DNA of 64,000 nucleotides from an uncultured Oscillospiraceae bacterium (lineage in GTDB: Bacteria > Bacillota > Clostridia > Oscillospirales > Ruminococcaceae). The position numbers and the translations under genes are program-made. The DNA lies in contig CAKSDC010000006.1 in NCBI GenBank assembly GCA_934444765.1, forward strand, positions 25,948 through 89,947. The letters are read 5' to 3'. Numbering within the stretch: position 1 is the first letter of the stretch; every line of letters begins with the position of its first letter. Below, in pieces: positions 8,531-17,452 of this stretch. Below the pieces are notes generated by a model. It made no database searches and was not told where the DNA came from. It saw only the letters and a list, made by a program, of their open reading frames with translations.

Positions 8531-9772
8531 CTATACTGCCTGATAGTTGGCATTAGATAGCATTAGTTTAATTCTGTTTTCTTGGTTTACCTTAGTAGCA
8601 CCTGGGTCATAGTCTATAGGCACTATGTTCGCATTAGGATATATACTTTTAATCTTTCTAACCATTCCCTTGCCTACTACGTGATTAGGTAAACATCCAA
8701 ACGGTTGACAGCACACTATATTGTTATAGCCACTTTCGATAAGTTCCATCATTTCAGCGACTAACATCCAACCTTCGCCCATCTTATTACCGTAACCTAT
8801 AACGCCTTTTACTAAACTTCTGGTGTGTTCGTATGAAGTAGGAGGTAAAAAGCAGTCGTACTGTTTAACTATATCTATTACGGTATTATGAACCTTTTCA
8901 ACATAGTTGAATAACATAGTAGCTATACCTTTTTTAAGTTTGCTACCGTCGTATAAGTCCACGTCATCACGACGGTTATCTATTTTAAATAGTATAAATG
9001 GAATTAGTCCAGGAAGGTTTACTTCGCAACCCTGTTCAAACAGAAACTGTTCAAGGTTGTTATTAGCAAGTTTAGAGTACTTAGCGTATATTTCGCCTAC
9101 TATACCAACCTTAGTCTTATGAACCGACTTATCCACTTTAACTTTAGAGAAGTCTTCAGTAATGTTTTTAATGTTGTCTTTTAGGTCTTTATTGGAAAGT
9201 CCTCTACCGACCTTTAGTTGATTAGTTATTTCAACAACCCATTTGTCTATTACGGCACGACAAGAACCCTTTTCTACTTCGTAAGGTTTAGTCTGATTAT
9301 CCAATAGCATCATAACGTCGCCATAGGCTAAAGACATCATAGCTTGCATAATCATAGGGATAGTAAAAGTAAAACCGCTATTTTTTTCCAAACCTGACAG
9401 GTTCAATGAGATTACTGGCACTTGTGAATAGTTACACTTTTCTAAAGCCTTTCTAAGTAAGTGAATATAGTTAGAGGCTCTACAACCGCCACCCGTTTGA
9501 GGGACTATTAAAGCGGTTTTGTTTACATCATACTTACCACTATTTAAGGCATCTATTAGTTGACCTATTACTAATAGTGCAGGATAGCAAGTATCATTGT
9601 GAACGTGTTCCAAACCTGCATTTACTACGTTAGGACCTTCATTAGTCAATAGTTCTACCTTATATCCGTGAATTAAAAATACGTGTTTTAATATTTCAAA
9701 GTGAATACCTAACATATTAGGAATTAATATGGTATAGTCTTTCTTCATTTCCTTAGTAAATTCTACTCTCAA
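8531..9772 (-). CDS. 2-hydroxyacyl-CoA dehydratase/activase-related protein (stand-alone C-terminal module)
   Basis: About 414 residues. The sequence YTILIPNMLGIHFEIL, then NDTCYPALLVIGQ and PQTGGGCRASNY resembles the C-terminal half of the very large 2-hydroxyglutaryl-CoA dehydratase activase-related (DUF2229) proteins. Cysteines in NDTCYP, GGGCR and CCQPFGCLPNH are likely iron-sulfur ligands. I prefer a TTG start at 9772 because GAAAGGAAG lies 8 bp before it; an ATG at 9802 has no ribosome site. The ASKHA ATPase half normally fused or adjacent to this module is absent here. The gene has its own promoter and terminator. The substrate and the actual activity are unknown. Confidence 0.72.
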   Translation of the reverse strand: MRVEFTKEMKKDYTILIPNMLGIHFEILKHVFLIHGYKVELLTNEGPNVVNAGLEHVHNDTCYPALLVIGQLIDALNSGKYDVNKTALIVPQTGGGCRASNYIHLLRKALEKCNYSQVPVISLNLSGLEKNSGFTFTIPMIMQAMMSLAYGDVMMLLDNQTKPYEVEKGSCRAVIDKWVVEITNQLKVGRGLSNKDLKDNIKNITEDFSKVKVDKSVHKTKVGIVGEIYAKYSKLANNNLEQFLFEQGCEVNLPGLIPFILFKIDNRRDDVDLYDGSKLKKGIATMLFNYVEKVHNTVIDIVKQYDCFLPPTSYEHTRSLVKGVIGYGNKMGEGWMLVAEMMELIESGYNNIVCCQPFGCLPNHVVGKGMVRKIKSIYPNANIVPIDYDPGATKVNQENRIKLMLSNANYQAV

Positions 9773-9822
9773 GATACCAACTTCCTTTCTACTACTAAAC
9801 ATATATCAAAGCGTATGCTACT

Positions 9823-9850
9823 ATTATAACACATCTACTAAAAAAGTCAA
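9823..9850 (-). promoter_or_regulatory. Promoter of the dehydratase-related gene
   Basis: On the minus strand, TTGACT (9845-9850) and TATAAT (9823-9828) have a 16-bp spacer. It lies back to back with the ClC promoter. Confidence 0.75.
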
Positions 9851-9877
9851 ATACAAGTTTTGCTTATAGCCTCACGT

Positions 9878-9906
9878 TTGACAAACCATAATAAAGGTAT
9901 TATAAT
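9878..9906 (+). promoter_or_regulatory. Promoter of the ClC channel gene
   Basis: TTGACA (9878-9883) and TATAAT (9901-9906) have a 17-bp spacer. The start codon follows 23 bp downstream, so the leader is very short. The ORF extension to 9860 would overlap this promoter, which supports the start at 9929. Confidence 0.85.
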
Positions 9907-9928
9907 CTATCTTGAGGTGGTTTTAAAC

Positions 9929-11200
9929 ATGAATAAGTATATATATCATTGGTATAAGGAACTTAAAAGAATACATATTCCAGCTATAAAGTCGTTCTTT
10001 AAGTGGACCTTAATATCTATAATGATAGGCGTAGTAGTAGGTTTGGTAGGAGTAGCTTTTAATAAGAGTATTCAAGGGGTAACAGACTTTAGAGAAAAAT
10101 ATCCCATACTAATATACTTTATGGCTATAGGGGGTGTATTGATAACTTTAATATATCAGTTAATGGGATTGCCACACGATAGAGGCACTAACATGGTACT
10201 AATGGCAGTCAGAGACGGTAAAAACTTAAACTTAAAAAATATGGTGTGTATCTTTTCAGGAAGTGTTATCACTCACTTGTTTGGTGGTTCTTCTGGTAGA
10301 GAAGGTGCTGGTTTACAGATAGGCGGAAGTATCGCTTCAAGTATAGGTTCTGCTATGAAGATGAACCAATCAGACGTTAGAATTATTACCATGTGTGGTA
10401 TGAGTGCAGGGTTTTCAGCACTGTTTGGAACGCCTGTAACTGCTGGGTTCTTTGCTATGGAAGTTATAAGTGTAGGAATACTACACTATTCAGCGATAGT
10501 TCCGTGTATGGTAGCCTCGGTAGTGAGTACTATGGTATCCAACTATTTGGGTGGAGAGAACGTATTCTATAATATAGTAGTTCCAAACTTGAACGCAGTA
10601 TCCATACTACAGACTATAGTATTGGCTTTCTTATGTGCATTTATTAGTATACTGTTCTGTTTAGCTATGCACTTAGCCTTAGAACTATATCGAAAGTATT
10701 TAGTGAACCACTATGCAAGAGCCATAGTAGGTGGTGTACTAATTAGTATACTAACCTTTTTAGTAGGAACTTACGACTTCAACGGTACTGGTATGAACGT
10801 AATAGATAGAGCTTTTACTCAGCAAGTACCGTTCCATATGTTTATAGTAAAGATACTATTTACAGCTATCACGCTATGTGCAGGCTACAAGGGAGGCGAA
10901 ATAGTTCCGTCGTTATATGTAGGTGCTACTTTTGGAAGTTTTTTTGGTACGTTAATAGGAATGGATACTTCTTTTGGTGCAAGCATAGGAATGATAGCCC
11001 TATTCTGTGGAGTTACTAACTGTCCATTAACTTCCATGTTTCTATCGGTGGAAATATTCGGTGCTAAAGGATTAGTCTACTTTGGAATAGCGTGTGCGGT
11101 ATCTTACCTACTATCGGGATATACTGGCTTATACAATGCACAAAAGATAGTGTACTCTAAAACGCTTACAAAGTATATAGACCGCAAAGCTAATCAATAA
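9929..11200 (+). CDS. ClC family chloride channel / H+-Cl- antiporter
   Basis: About 423 residues and ten or more hydrophobic segments. It carries the ClC signatures GSSGREGAGLQIGGS (GREGP-like gating motif, with Ala in place of Pro) and GYKGGEIVPSLYVGATFG (GxFxP-like, here GGEIVPS). The start at 9929 is preceded by GAGGTGG at a good distance. There is no C-terminal CBS pair. The protein moves chloride or fluoride-like anions across the cytoplasmic membrane. The GREGA variant sits in the anion path and could alter selectivity, but this is inference. It is monocistronic, with its own promoter and terminator. Confidence 0.9.
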   Translation: MNKYIYHWYKELKRIHIPAIKSFFKWTLISIMIGVVVGLVGVAFNKSIQGVTDFREKYPILIYFMAIGGVLITLIYQLMGLPHDRGTNMVLMAVRDGKNLNLKNMVCIFSGSVITHLFGGSSGREGAGLQIGGSIASSIGSAMKMNQSDVRIITMCGMSAGFSALFGTPVTAGFFAMEVISVGILHYSAIVPCMVASVVSTMVSNYLGGENVFYNIVVPNLNAVSILQTIVLAFLCAFISILFCLAMHLALELYRKYLVNHYARAIVGGVLISILTFLVGTYDFNGTGMNVIDRAFTQQVPFHMFIVKILFTAITLCAGYKGGEIVPSLYVGATFGSFFGTLIGMDTSFGASIGMIALFCGVTNCPLTSMFLSVEIFGAKGLVYFGIACAVSYLLSGYTGLYNAQKIVYSKTLTKYIDRKANQ

Positions 11201-11224
11201 CTATATATTAATACTACTACTAAC

Positions 11225-11270
11225 TTAGAGGTTCTTTTTGTCACAAAAGAGCCTCTAAAAAAATTTTTTA
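11225..11270 (+). terminator. Intrinsic terminator of the ClC gene
   Basis: A 14-bp stem with one G-U pair (11225-11238 with 11245-11258) is followed by an A-run and then a T-run at 11264-11269. Confidence 0.75.
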
Positions 11271-11275
11271 GTACG

Positions 11276-11306
11276 TGTGACTTTTTGGCGACTAAGTGTG
11301 TATCTA
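11276..11306 (+). promoter_or_regulatory. Probable ECF-sigma promoter (autoregulated)
   Basis: TGTGAC followed by TTTTT (11276-11286), then GTATCTA near 11300, resembles ECF-type -35 and -10 elements more than SigA. No TTGACA/TATAAT pair is seen here. ECF sigma genes usually drive their own promoters. Confidence 0.4.
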
Positions 11307-11327
11307 TTATGAAAGGAGTTAAAAACC

Positions 11328-11837
11328 ATGGACAACACACTCTTTGAAGAAAAGTATTCGCTATATAGCAACCTAATATTCAAACTCTCTATGACATACT
11401 TAGCTAACAAATCAGATGCCGAAGACGTTACACAAGAAGTATTCATTAAACTGTTTACCAACAAAACACCGTTCGATACCTTAGAACACGAAAAATACTG
11501 GATTATAAGAGTTACCATTAATGCTTGTAAAAATCATTTACGAACTTTTTGGAATAAAAATACTACTTCTTTAGAAGATAATTTAGAAGAAGTTGAAAAA
11601 AATACTGAAGATGACTACTCATACATACAAGAGTTACTATTTAGTCTAAACGAAAAATATAGGGTGGTTTTATACTTATACTACTACGAAGGCTACTCTA
11701 TTGAGGAAATAGCTAAAATATTAAAGATAACACAGTCAGGAGTAAAGATGCGTCTTAAAAGGGGCAGAGAAAAGTTAAAACTCGATTTGGAGGCGGAAGA
11801 TTATGAAAAAAAAAGAATATATTCATATGATAGATAG
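11328..11837 (+). CDS. ECF-subfamily RNA polymerase sigma factor
   Basis: A 169-residue sigma-70 family protein. Region 2 (about 10-75) contains YLANKSDAEDVTQEVFIKLF and EKYWIIRVTINACKNHLR. Region 4 (about 105-158) contains the helix-turn-helix YYEGYSIEEIAKILKITQSGVKMRLKR. Regions 1 and 3 are absent, which is typical of ECF. The ribosome site AAAGGAG is 10 bp upstream. Its last 35 bp overlap the DUF4179 anti-sigma gene, so the two are translationally coupled and should form a signalling pair. The signal is not evident; the pairing resembles SigV/SigM-like envelope sensors. Confidence 0.93.
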   Translation: MDNTLFEEKYSLYSNLIFKLSMTYLANKSDAEDVTQEVFIKLFTNKTPFDTLEHEKYWIIRVTINACKNHLRTFWNKNTTSLEDNLEEVEKNTEDDYSYIQELLFSLNEKYRVVLYLYYYEGYSIEEIAKILKITQSGVKMRLKRGREKLKLDLEAEDYEKKRIYSYDR

Positions 11838-13437
11838 TTTTGAATTAGACCCAAACTTTAAGTATCGTTTACAAAGAAAGGTAGATTTTGAAATGAGTAA
11901 AAATACTAATAATAAAAAATCTTTTAAAAGTAGAAAAGTGGCTATCTTCTCGGCTTGCTTAGTAGCCGTATTAGGTGTATCTGTAGTAGCTATGCCAGTA
12001 ATGGCAGATAACATTCCTATACTACAAAGTCTTCTAAACAAGATAGAACAGAGAAATCAAGCCAACCCTACTAAAGACTATTCTCAAGAAGTACAAGTTA
12101 CTACACAAGCAGAAACTCAAACCGCAGTAGCTACTCAAGACGATACCGACTATATGTCCGTATACGTAGATAGTTACTATTGTGACGGTTCTAACCTATA
12201 CATCACCTATGGTATACAGTCCAATGACGAACTACTATCTAAGTGCAACTGTATAACTGGTCCTCTCGATATCAAGATTAACGGTCAAACCTTAGACAAC
12301 GACACAAAGTCTACTGAACTATACACTGCAAGTAGCGATGAACTTGGTCTATTCGTAGGCAAGATTAACGTAGACGTTTCTAATATCGAAGATATTGACG
12401 GTGCAGATATAGACCTATCTTTTAGTGTAGACTGTGCTTTTGATAGCATTCACTACGACTATGATTACGATAGTCTACGCTATACTAACTTCCGTTTAGA
12501 TACCTTTAATGACGACGGTTCTCCTAACGAATACGCTGAAAAGTATCTAAATCAGTCCGTATCTACTGACTTTAAACTATCTATAACCGATACTTCACAG
12601 AATAAAACCTATCCAGTAAATCAAACTCAAGGCGGAGTTACTATAAACAGTATAACCGTATCCCCTGCTAATACTAAATTAGATGCAGACTTCTCTTCCA
12701 GTGACAGTTCATACATGGTTAGACTATTCGATAGCACGGGTACAGAACTACTCTTGAGCGACAACAACGTCTATTCAACCCCTATGAAGGACGCTACTTC
12801 TATAACTATCGGTCTATACGATAACTCACAAGCTGAACCAGTATACTCCTTTGAAGTGCCTATCGACCGTGGTTACGCTATAGATATAGACGATTACGGC
12901 TATGTGGACGTAGAACCTATATATAACCCTCCTATGGAAGAAGTAACTAAGAATATCAAGTCTATACTTGAAGAAAAGTATAAGGATGTTCCTATGTATC
13001 AAGACGTTTCTTCAAACTTAACAGATACCATAAACGTTAAGATAGACAACTACACTATCACCGACAGTTTAGACGGCTTAGAACTCGATAGCGAACTAAC
13101 TAACGAATTTGACTACAGACACATAAACCAAAACGGTGAATTAGAAGACGGCTACAAGGCTATAGTATTAGAGGCTACCGTTACTAATCTATTAGATACT
13201 TCTCAAGAATTTTGCAAGGCATTCTATTTAAGTTCTTATATGGATAACTTCTATTTTGAACCTGTAGCTTTCGACAAGTACGACGGTTATAACCACTCAG
13301 CATATATGACCACTTTACAACCTAACGAAACTAAGACTATTAAAATAGGTTACGTAGTATCAGATGAGGCTTTAGAACTTCCTATACTAATAAGTTCAGA
13401 CTATAGCGAAAACGCTTCACAAGTTAGACTACAATAG
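11803..13437 (+). CDS. DUF4179 transmembrane anti-sigma factor
   Basis: A 544-residue protein. The cytoplasmic N-terminus (about 1-44) would bind the sigma factor. One transmembrane helix at about 46-68 is followed by an acidic extracytoplasmic region of about 475 residues, rich in Asp, Tyr, Thr and Ser. The DUF4179 core directly follows the membrane segment, and the rest looks like two beta-sandwich domains. Its start lies inside the sigma gene and has the ribosome site GGAGGCGGA. The large exposed part suggests that an external ligand or wall stress releases the sigma factor. That is inferred from the family arrangement. Confidence 0.82.
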   Translation: MKKKEYIHMIDSFELDPNFKYRLQRKVDFEMSKNTNNKKSFKSRKVAIFSACLVAVLGVSVVAMPVMADNIPILQSLLNKIEQRNQANPTKDYSQEVQVTTQAETQTAVATQDDTDYMSVYVDSYYCDGSNLYITYGIQSNDELLSKCNCITGPLDIKINGQTLDNDTKSTELYTASSDELGLFVGKINVDVSNIEDIDGADIDLSFSVDCAFDSIHYDYDYDSLRYTNFRLDTFNDDGSPNEYAEKYLNQSVSTDFKLSITDTSQNKTYPVNQTQGGVTINSITVSPANTKLDADFSSSDSSYMVRLFDSTGTELLLSDNNVYSTPMKDATSITIGLYDNSQAEPVYSFEVPIDRGYAIDIDDYGYVDVEPIYNPPMEEVTKNIKSILEEKYKDVPMYQDVSSNLTDTINVKIDNYTITDSLDGLELDSELTNEFDYRHINQNGELEDGYKAIVLEATVTNLLDTSQEFCKAFYLSSYMDNFYFEPVAFDKYDGYNHSAYMTTLQPNETKTIKIGYVVSDEALELPILISSDYSENASQVRLQ

Positions 13438-13472
13438 TATGAATACTACCATATTCCATATATATAACGACT

Positions 13473-13505
13473 ATAGAGCGTACTCCCATTTAGAGTACGC
13501 TCTAT
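13473..13505. terminator. Shared hairpin between convergent genes
   Basis: A perfect 13-bp stem (13473-13485 with 13493-13505) with a 7-nt loop lies between the anti-sigma gene and the convergent transketolase gene. There is no strong T-run on either strand. Confidence 0.6.
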
Positions 13506-13529
13506 TACTGTATATAGTATTAGTAACTA

Positions 13530-14480
13530 CTACTTTAGCTTTTCGATAGCGGACTTAGTAGTATTATATATGTTCTCAGCAGATAGACCAAACTCTTTTA
13601 ATAGGTCTACGGCTGGACCACTATGACCAAATACATCGTTTACGCCTATCTTGATAACTGGTACTGGACAGCTTTCTGTTACCACTTCAGCGACTGCAGA
13701 ACCTAAACCACCTATAACAGAATGTTCTTCAGCAGTTACTATTAGACCAGTTTCTTCAGCACACTTAGAGATAAGTTCTTTATCTATAGGCTTTATAGTG
13801 TGAATGTTTACTACTCTTGCATTGATACCGTCAGCCTTTAGCATTTCGTGAGCTTGTAGAGCCTCGTTTACCATTAGACCAGTAGCTACTATAGTAACGT
13901 CGTTACCTTGTTTAAGAGTTACACCCTTACCGAGTTCAAACTTGTAAGTATCTTTATCGTTTATTACTGGAACGGCTAATCTACCAAAACGCATATATAC
14001 TGGACCGTTATGGAGTATAGCACTTTCTACAGCCTGTTTAGCCTCTACGTCGTCGGAAGGGTTGATAATAGTCATACCAGGGATAGTTCTCATTAGAGCA
14101 ATATCTTCGTTACATTGGTGAGTAGCACCGTCTTCACCTACGGAAATACCAGCATGAGTAGCACCTATTTTAACGTTTATGTGTGGATATCCTATAGTAT
14201 TTCTAACTATTTCGTAAGCACGACCAGCAGCAAACATAGCAAAAGTACTTGCAAAAGGTATCATACCAGATACTGCAAGACCGCCAGCTACACCCATCAT
14301 GTTAGCTTCGGCAATACCGCAATCGAAAAATCTGTTAGGATACTTCTTTTTAAATATACCAGTCTTAGTAGCAGCAGCAAGGTCAGCGTCTAATACTACT
14401 AAGTTAGGATACTTTTCAGCGAGTTCAGTTAAAGCCTCACCATAGCTTTCACGAGTAGCCTTTTTAATAATTTCGGACAT
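13530..14480 (-). CDS. Transketolase, C-terminal subunit
   Basis: A 316-residue protein equal to the pyrimidine-binding and C-terminal domains of transketolase. Seen are DADLAAATKTGIF, the catalytic-domain segments FDCGIAEANMMGVAGGLA and GATHAGISVGEDGATHQ, and a C-terminal Rossmann-like domain (VTAEEHSVIGGLGSAVAEV). It binds thiamine diphosphate at the interface with the N-terminal subunit, encoded 6 bp upstream. Together they transfer two-carbon ketol units in the non-oxidative pentose phosphate pathway. Split transketolases are normal in many Clostridia and archaea. Confidence 0.93.
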   Translation of the reverse strand: MSEIIKKATRESYGEALTELAEKYPNLVVLDADLAAATKTGIFKKKYPNRFFDCGIAEANMMGVAGGLAVSGMIPFASTFAMFAAGRAYEIVRNTIGYPHINVKIGATHAGISVGEDGATHQCNEDIALMRTIPGMTIINPSDDVEAKQAVESAILHNGPVYMRFGRLAVPVINDKDTYKFELGKGVTLKQGNDVTIVATGLMVNEALQAHEMLKADGINARVVNIHTIKPIDKELISKCAEETGLIVTAEEHSVIGGLGSAVAEVVTESCPVPVIKIGVNDVFGHSGPAVDLLKEFGLSAENIYNTTKSAIEKLK

Positions 14481-14486
14481 AATATA

Positions 14487-15329
14487 TTAACCCTCCAATG
14501 CTTGTAATTGAGCGTTTAGCTCTGCCATAGCCTTATCGTACTCTTCCTTGTTAGGAGCTTTACCGTGCCAGCCTACTTGATTTTCCATAAACGAAACGCC
14601 TTTACCCTTAACACTCTTTTGTACTATAACTACAGGCTTACCTACTATGGTTTCTGCCTCATCGAAAGCACTTTCTATGCTGTCAAAGTCGTGAGCGTCC
14701 ATAGTTATAACGTGCCAACCGAAGGCTTCAAACTTATCGGTAATAGGTTCAGGGGACATAACTTCGGTAATTTTACCGTCTATCTGTAGACCGTTGTTGT
14801 CTACTATAGCTATTAAGTTATCTAACTTGTAGTGGCTTGCAAACATACTTGCTTCCCAAACTTGACCTTCTTCTATTTCACCGTCGCCTAATATGGTGTA
14901 CACTTTATAAGAAGCCTCATTTAGTTTACCAGCTAAAGCCATACCGCAAGCTACTGATATACCTTGTCCAAGAGAACCACTGCTCATATCCACACCAGGT
15001 GTATGAATACATGGGTGACCTTGTAACATAGCACCTATATGTCTTAAAGACTTTAACTCTTCCATAGGGAAAAATCCTCTTAAAGCTAAGGCTGAGTATA
15101 GTGCAGGTGCAGTATGTCCTTTAGATAGTACTAATCTATCTCTATCTTCCATTTCAGGATTTTTAGGGTCTACGTGCATTTTAGCAAAGTATAGATAGGT
15201 TAGTAAGTCGGAAATCGAAAGAGAACCGCCTGGGTGTCCAGACTTTGCATTGTAAGTACCTTCGATAACGCCCATTCTAACCTTACAGGCAGTAGCCTGT
15301 AACTTTTTCTTTATGGTTATATCCATCAT
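14487..15329 (-). CDS. Transketolase, N-terminal subunit
   Basis: About 281 residues. The thiamine-diphosphate motif reads GDGEIEEGQVWEASMFASHY followed by NLIAIVDNNGLQIDG. Substrate-phosphate and active-site histidines appear in YNAKSGHPGGSLS, LSKGHTAPALY and LQGHPCIHTPG. The start at 15329 (or the adjacent ATG at 15326) follows AAAGGAG. The frame is open to 15365 but lacks a ribosome site there. It is paired with the C-terminal subunit gene 6 bp downstream. Confidence 0.93.
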   Translation of the reverse strand: MMDITIKKKLQATACKVRMGVIEGTYNAKSGHPGGSLSISDLLTYLYFAKMHVDPKNPEMEDRDRLVLSKGHTAPALYSALALRGFFPMEELKSLRHIGAMLQGHPCIHTPGVDMSSGSLGQGISVACGMALAGKLNEASYKVYTILGDGEIEEGQVWEASMFASHYKLDNLIAIVDNNGLQIDGKITEVMSPEPITDKFEAFGWHVITMDAHDFDSIESAFDEAETIVGKPVVIVQKSVKGKGVSFMENQVGWHGKAPNKEEYDKAMAELNAQLQALEG

Positions 15330-15393
15330 CAAAAACTCCTTTGTATTGATTTTTTTAGTATGCACAAAACATAGTCAAAAACATATCAATATA

Positions 15394-15423
15394 ATTATAT
15401 CATCAAAATAGTGTAGTTGTCAA
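15394..15423 (-). promoter_or_regulatory. Promoter of the transketolase operon
   Basis: On the minus strand, TTGACA (15418-15423) and TATAAT (15394-15399) have an 18-bp spacer. Confidence 0.8.
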
Positions 15424-15444
15424 CGATTTTTTAAGTAGTGTATA

Positions 15445-16554
15445 CTATATTGGAGAACTATTTTCGCCATACATAAAGCCTAATATCTGTGAATATAAAT
15501 ATTCGTCTTGCGAAACTGGTATTGGTTGATAGTTATTAGTACCGCTACCACCGTATACATAGAACGGTACTATATTTTCGGTAGAATTAACTATCTGTTT
15601 AGTGGACTTATTATAAGTAAACTCTTCTTGATATACTATAGTAGCATTTTCGGGATTTAGATTTCCACCGAATACAAAGTTACCTATAGAATATACTATA
15701 TGCACTCCATTATAAGTTTCTAACGGTTGCAGTACGTGAGGGTGTCCACCGACTATCAAATCCGCTCCATGGTCTACTATTCTATGACAAGCCTCTATCT
15801 TCCAACTTTCAGCAGAGTGTACCGCTTCTTCTCCACCATGAAAGAATACTACTTGAATATCGGTAGTATCATTTAGAGCCTCTATTCTATCTATTATGTT
15901 ATCGGCATAGTTGCCGTCCCATAAGGAACAGCATACTATACCTATTTTAACTCCGTCTTTTTCGACTATTACGTCTTTGTCGTCGTTTCCCCACTGAGTA
16001 TAGTTAGTGTCTTCTATAGCCTTTTGAGTATCCAATTGACCCTGTTCGCCGAAATCGTTAGTATGATTATTAGCCAAAGATACCACTTCTACACTGTTAT
16101 CGGAAAATATCTTAGCGTTTTCGGTTCTACTCTTAAACCAGAATGCAGGTGTATAACCCTTATCACGTTCTTGTAGACTGTTATCTGAAAAGACCGTTTC
16201 ACAATTAGCTATAGTAAAGTCGTCGTTAGAGATATACGGCATAGCACCCTCTAAAAAGTAAGAGGTACTATTATTTAAGGCATAGTAGTTAAATCGGGAA
16301 GTATCTGTATCGTCTCCGTGCTGAGTGCCAAGAGTACAATCCCCTAAGAACGTCAAATCGATAGTTACGGTTTGATTTTCCATAGTAGTAGTGGTAGCTT
16401 GTGTAGTAGCAGAGGTTTCTGTAATAGAAGTAGTGGAGGTAGCACCTTCAATAGAAGTAGTAGCGACGGTTTCATCGTTAAGACTATCACCACTACAACT
16501 ACACAGTCCAATTAAAGATACTATTATCGATATCGATAGTAGAGTATGTTTCAT
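15445..16554 (-). CDS. CapA-family (PGA_cap) metallophosphatase-like lipoprotein
   Basis: A 369-residue exported protein. The signal peptide ends in a lipobox with the likely lipidated Cys at C20 (LIGLCSC). A Thr/Ser-rich spacer (about 25-62) precedes the CapA domain, recognisable by TFLGDCTLG, SLANNHTNDFGEQGQLDT and DLIVGGHPHVLQPLE. These are the metal-binding motifs of the calcineurin-like PGA_cap family. CapA proteins take part in poly-gamma-glutamate capsule formation, but in Clostridia most members stand alone, as here, and their role is unknown. It lies 16 bp after the HAD phosphatase gene on the same strand. Confidence 0.85.
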   Translation of the reverse strand: MKHTLLSISIIVSLIGLCSCSGDSLNDETVATTSIEGATSTTSITETSATTQATTTTMENQTVTIDLTFLGDCTLGTQHGDDTDTSRFNYYALNNSTSYFLEGAMPYISNDDFTIANCETVFSDNSLQERDKGYTPAFWFKSRTENAKIFSDNSVEVVSLANNHTNDFGEQGQLDTQKAIEDTNYTQWGNDDKDVIVEKDGVKIGIVCCSLWDGNYADNIIDRIEALNDTTDIQVVFFHGGEEAVHSAESWKIEACHRIVDHGADLIVGGHPHVLQPLETYNGVHIVYSIGNFVFGGNLNPENATIVYQEEFTYNKSTKQIVNSTENIVPFYVYGGSGTNNYQPIPVSQDEYLYSQILGFMYGENSSPI

Positions 16555-16570
16555 AATACTTAGTCCTTTC

Positions 16571-17404
16571 TTATAGTCGATATATTATGTAGTCTATAGT
16601 TTCAGCTACAGCACCTGTATTGTTGTTGTGATTAGTAACGTGGTCGGCTGAACGTCTAACGTTTTTGATAGCGTTATTAGGAGCTACTCCTAAATTAGCC
16701 TCTTTGAGCATTTCAATATCGTTGTTGTAATCGCCTATGGCTACTACTATGCAATCGTGTAGACCTAATATCCTTTTATACTCTCTTAGAGCCTTACCCT
16801 TAGAACACCCTTTAGGCAACATTTCATAGTACTGGTCGGTAGACTTAACAAAGTCCACATACTCAGTATAGCCCATATACTCCACAAACCTGATAAGTTG
16901 TGGCATAGTTTTGCTATCCATAGCGAATAGCATTTTAATACGTTTTTCACTTTGAATGCTTTTACTGTTACAAAATTCTTTTAGAGTACAGTATATAGGA
17001 GTAACTTTAGAATATCTATTATGTTCCTGTTCAAATTCGTTATCGTTCACTACGTAAATATCTTTAGAGGTTAATATTTCACAAGCCACGTGTGGAAACT
17101 CTTTTAAGATGTTATCCGCAATATCTTCTGCACGTTCATGAAGTTCGTCTATGTAGATAGGTCTATTGTGTACTACATCGTATATCATACCACCGTTGTA
17201 TAGTATTACAGGATAGCGTATATTTAACTCTTTAAAGTACTGCATAGCGGACTTGTAGTTTCTACCAGTAGCTACAGTAAATATACCCTCTCTAAGTCTA
17301 AACTGTTCAATCGCCATAAGGTCTATAGGATTGATAGTCTTATCGTCTTTAAGTAAAGTTCCGTCCATATCTGATATTAACATCACATGGGATAAGTTTT
17401 CCAT
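16571..17404 (-). CDS. Cof-type HAD-IIB family phosphatase
   Basis: About 277 residues. HAD motif I is ISDMDGTLLKDD near the N-terminus. Motif II is TVATGRN, the Lys of motif III lies in the SKGKALREYKR region, and motif IV is AIGDYNNDIEML. The size, with a C2B cap inserted in the middle, fits Cof/YidA-type phosphatases acting on sugar or cofactor phosphates in the cytoplasm. The start at 17404 follows AAAGGA; the upstream extension to 17434 has no ribosome site. Substrate undetermined. Confidence 0.88.
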   Translation of the reverse strand: MENLSHVMLISDMDGTLLKDDKTINPIDLMAIEQFRLREGIFTVATGRNYKSAMQYFKELNIRYPVILYNGGMIYDVVHNRPIYIDELHERAEDIADNILKEFPHVACEILTSKDIYVVNDNEFEQEHNRYSKVTPIYCTLKEFCNSKSIQSEKRIKMLFAMDSKTMPQLIRFVEYMGYTEYVDFVKSTDQYYEMLPKGCSKGKALREYKRILGLHDCIVVAIGDYNNDIEMLKEANLGVAPNNAIKNVRRSADHVTNHNNNTGAVAETIDYIIYRL

Positions 17405-17452
17405 TAAAAATATTCCTTTCGCACATAATAACAATATAACATAGCATACCTA

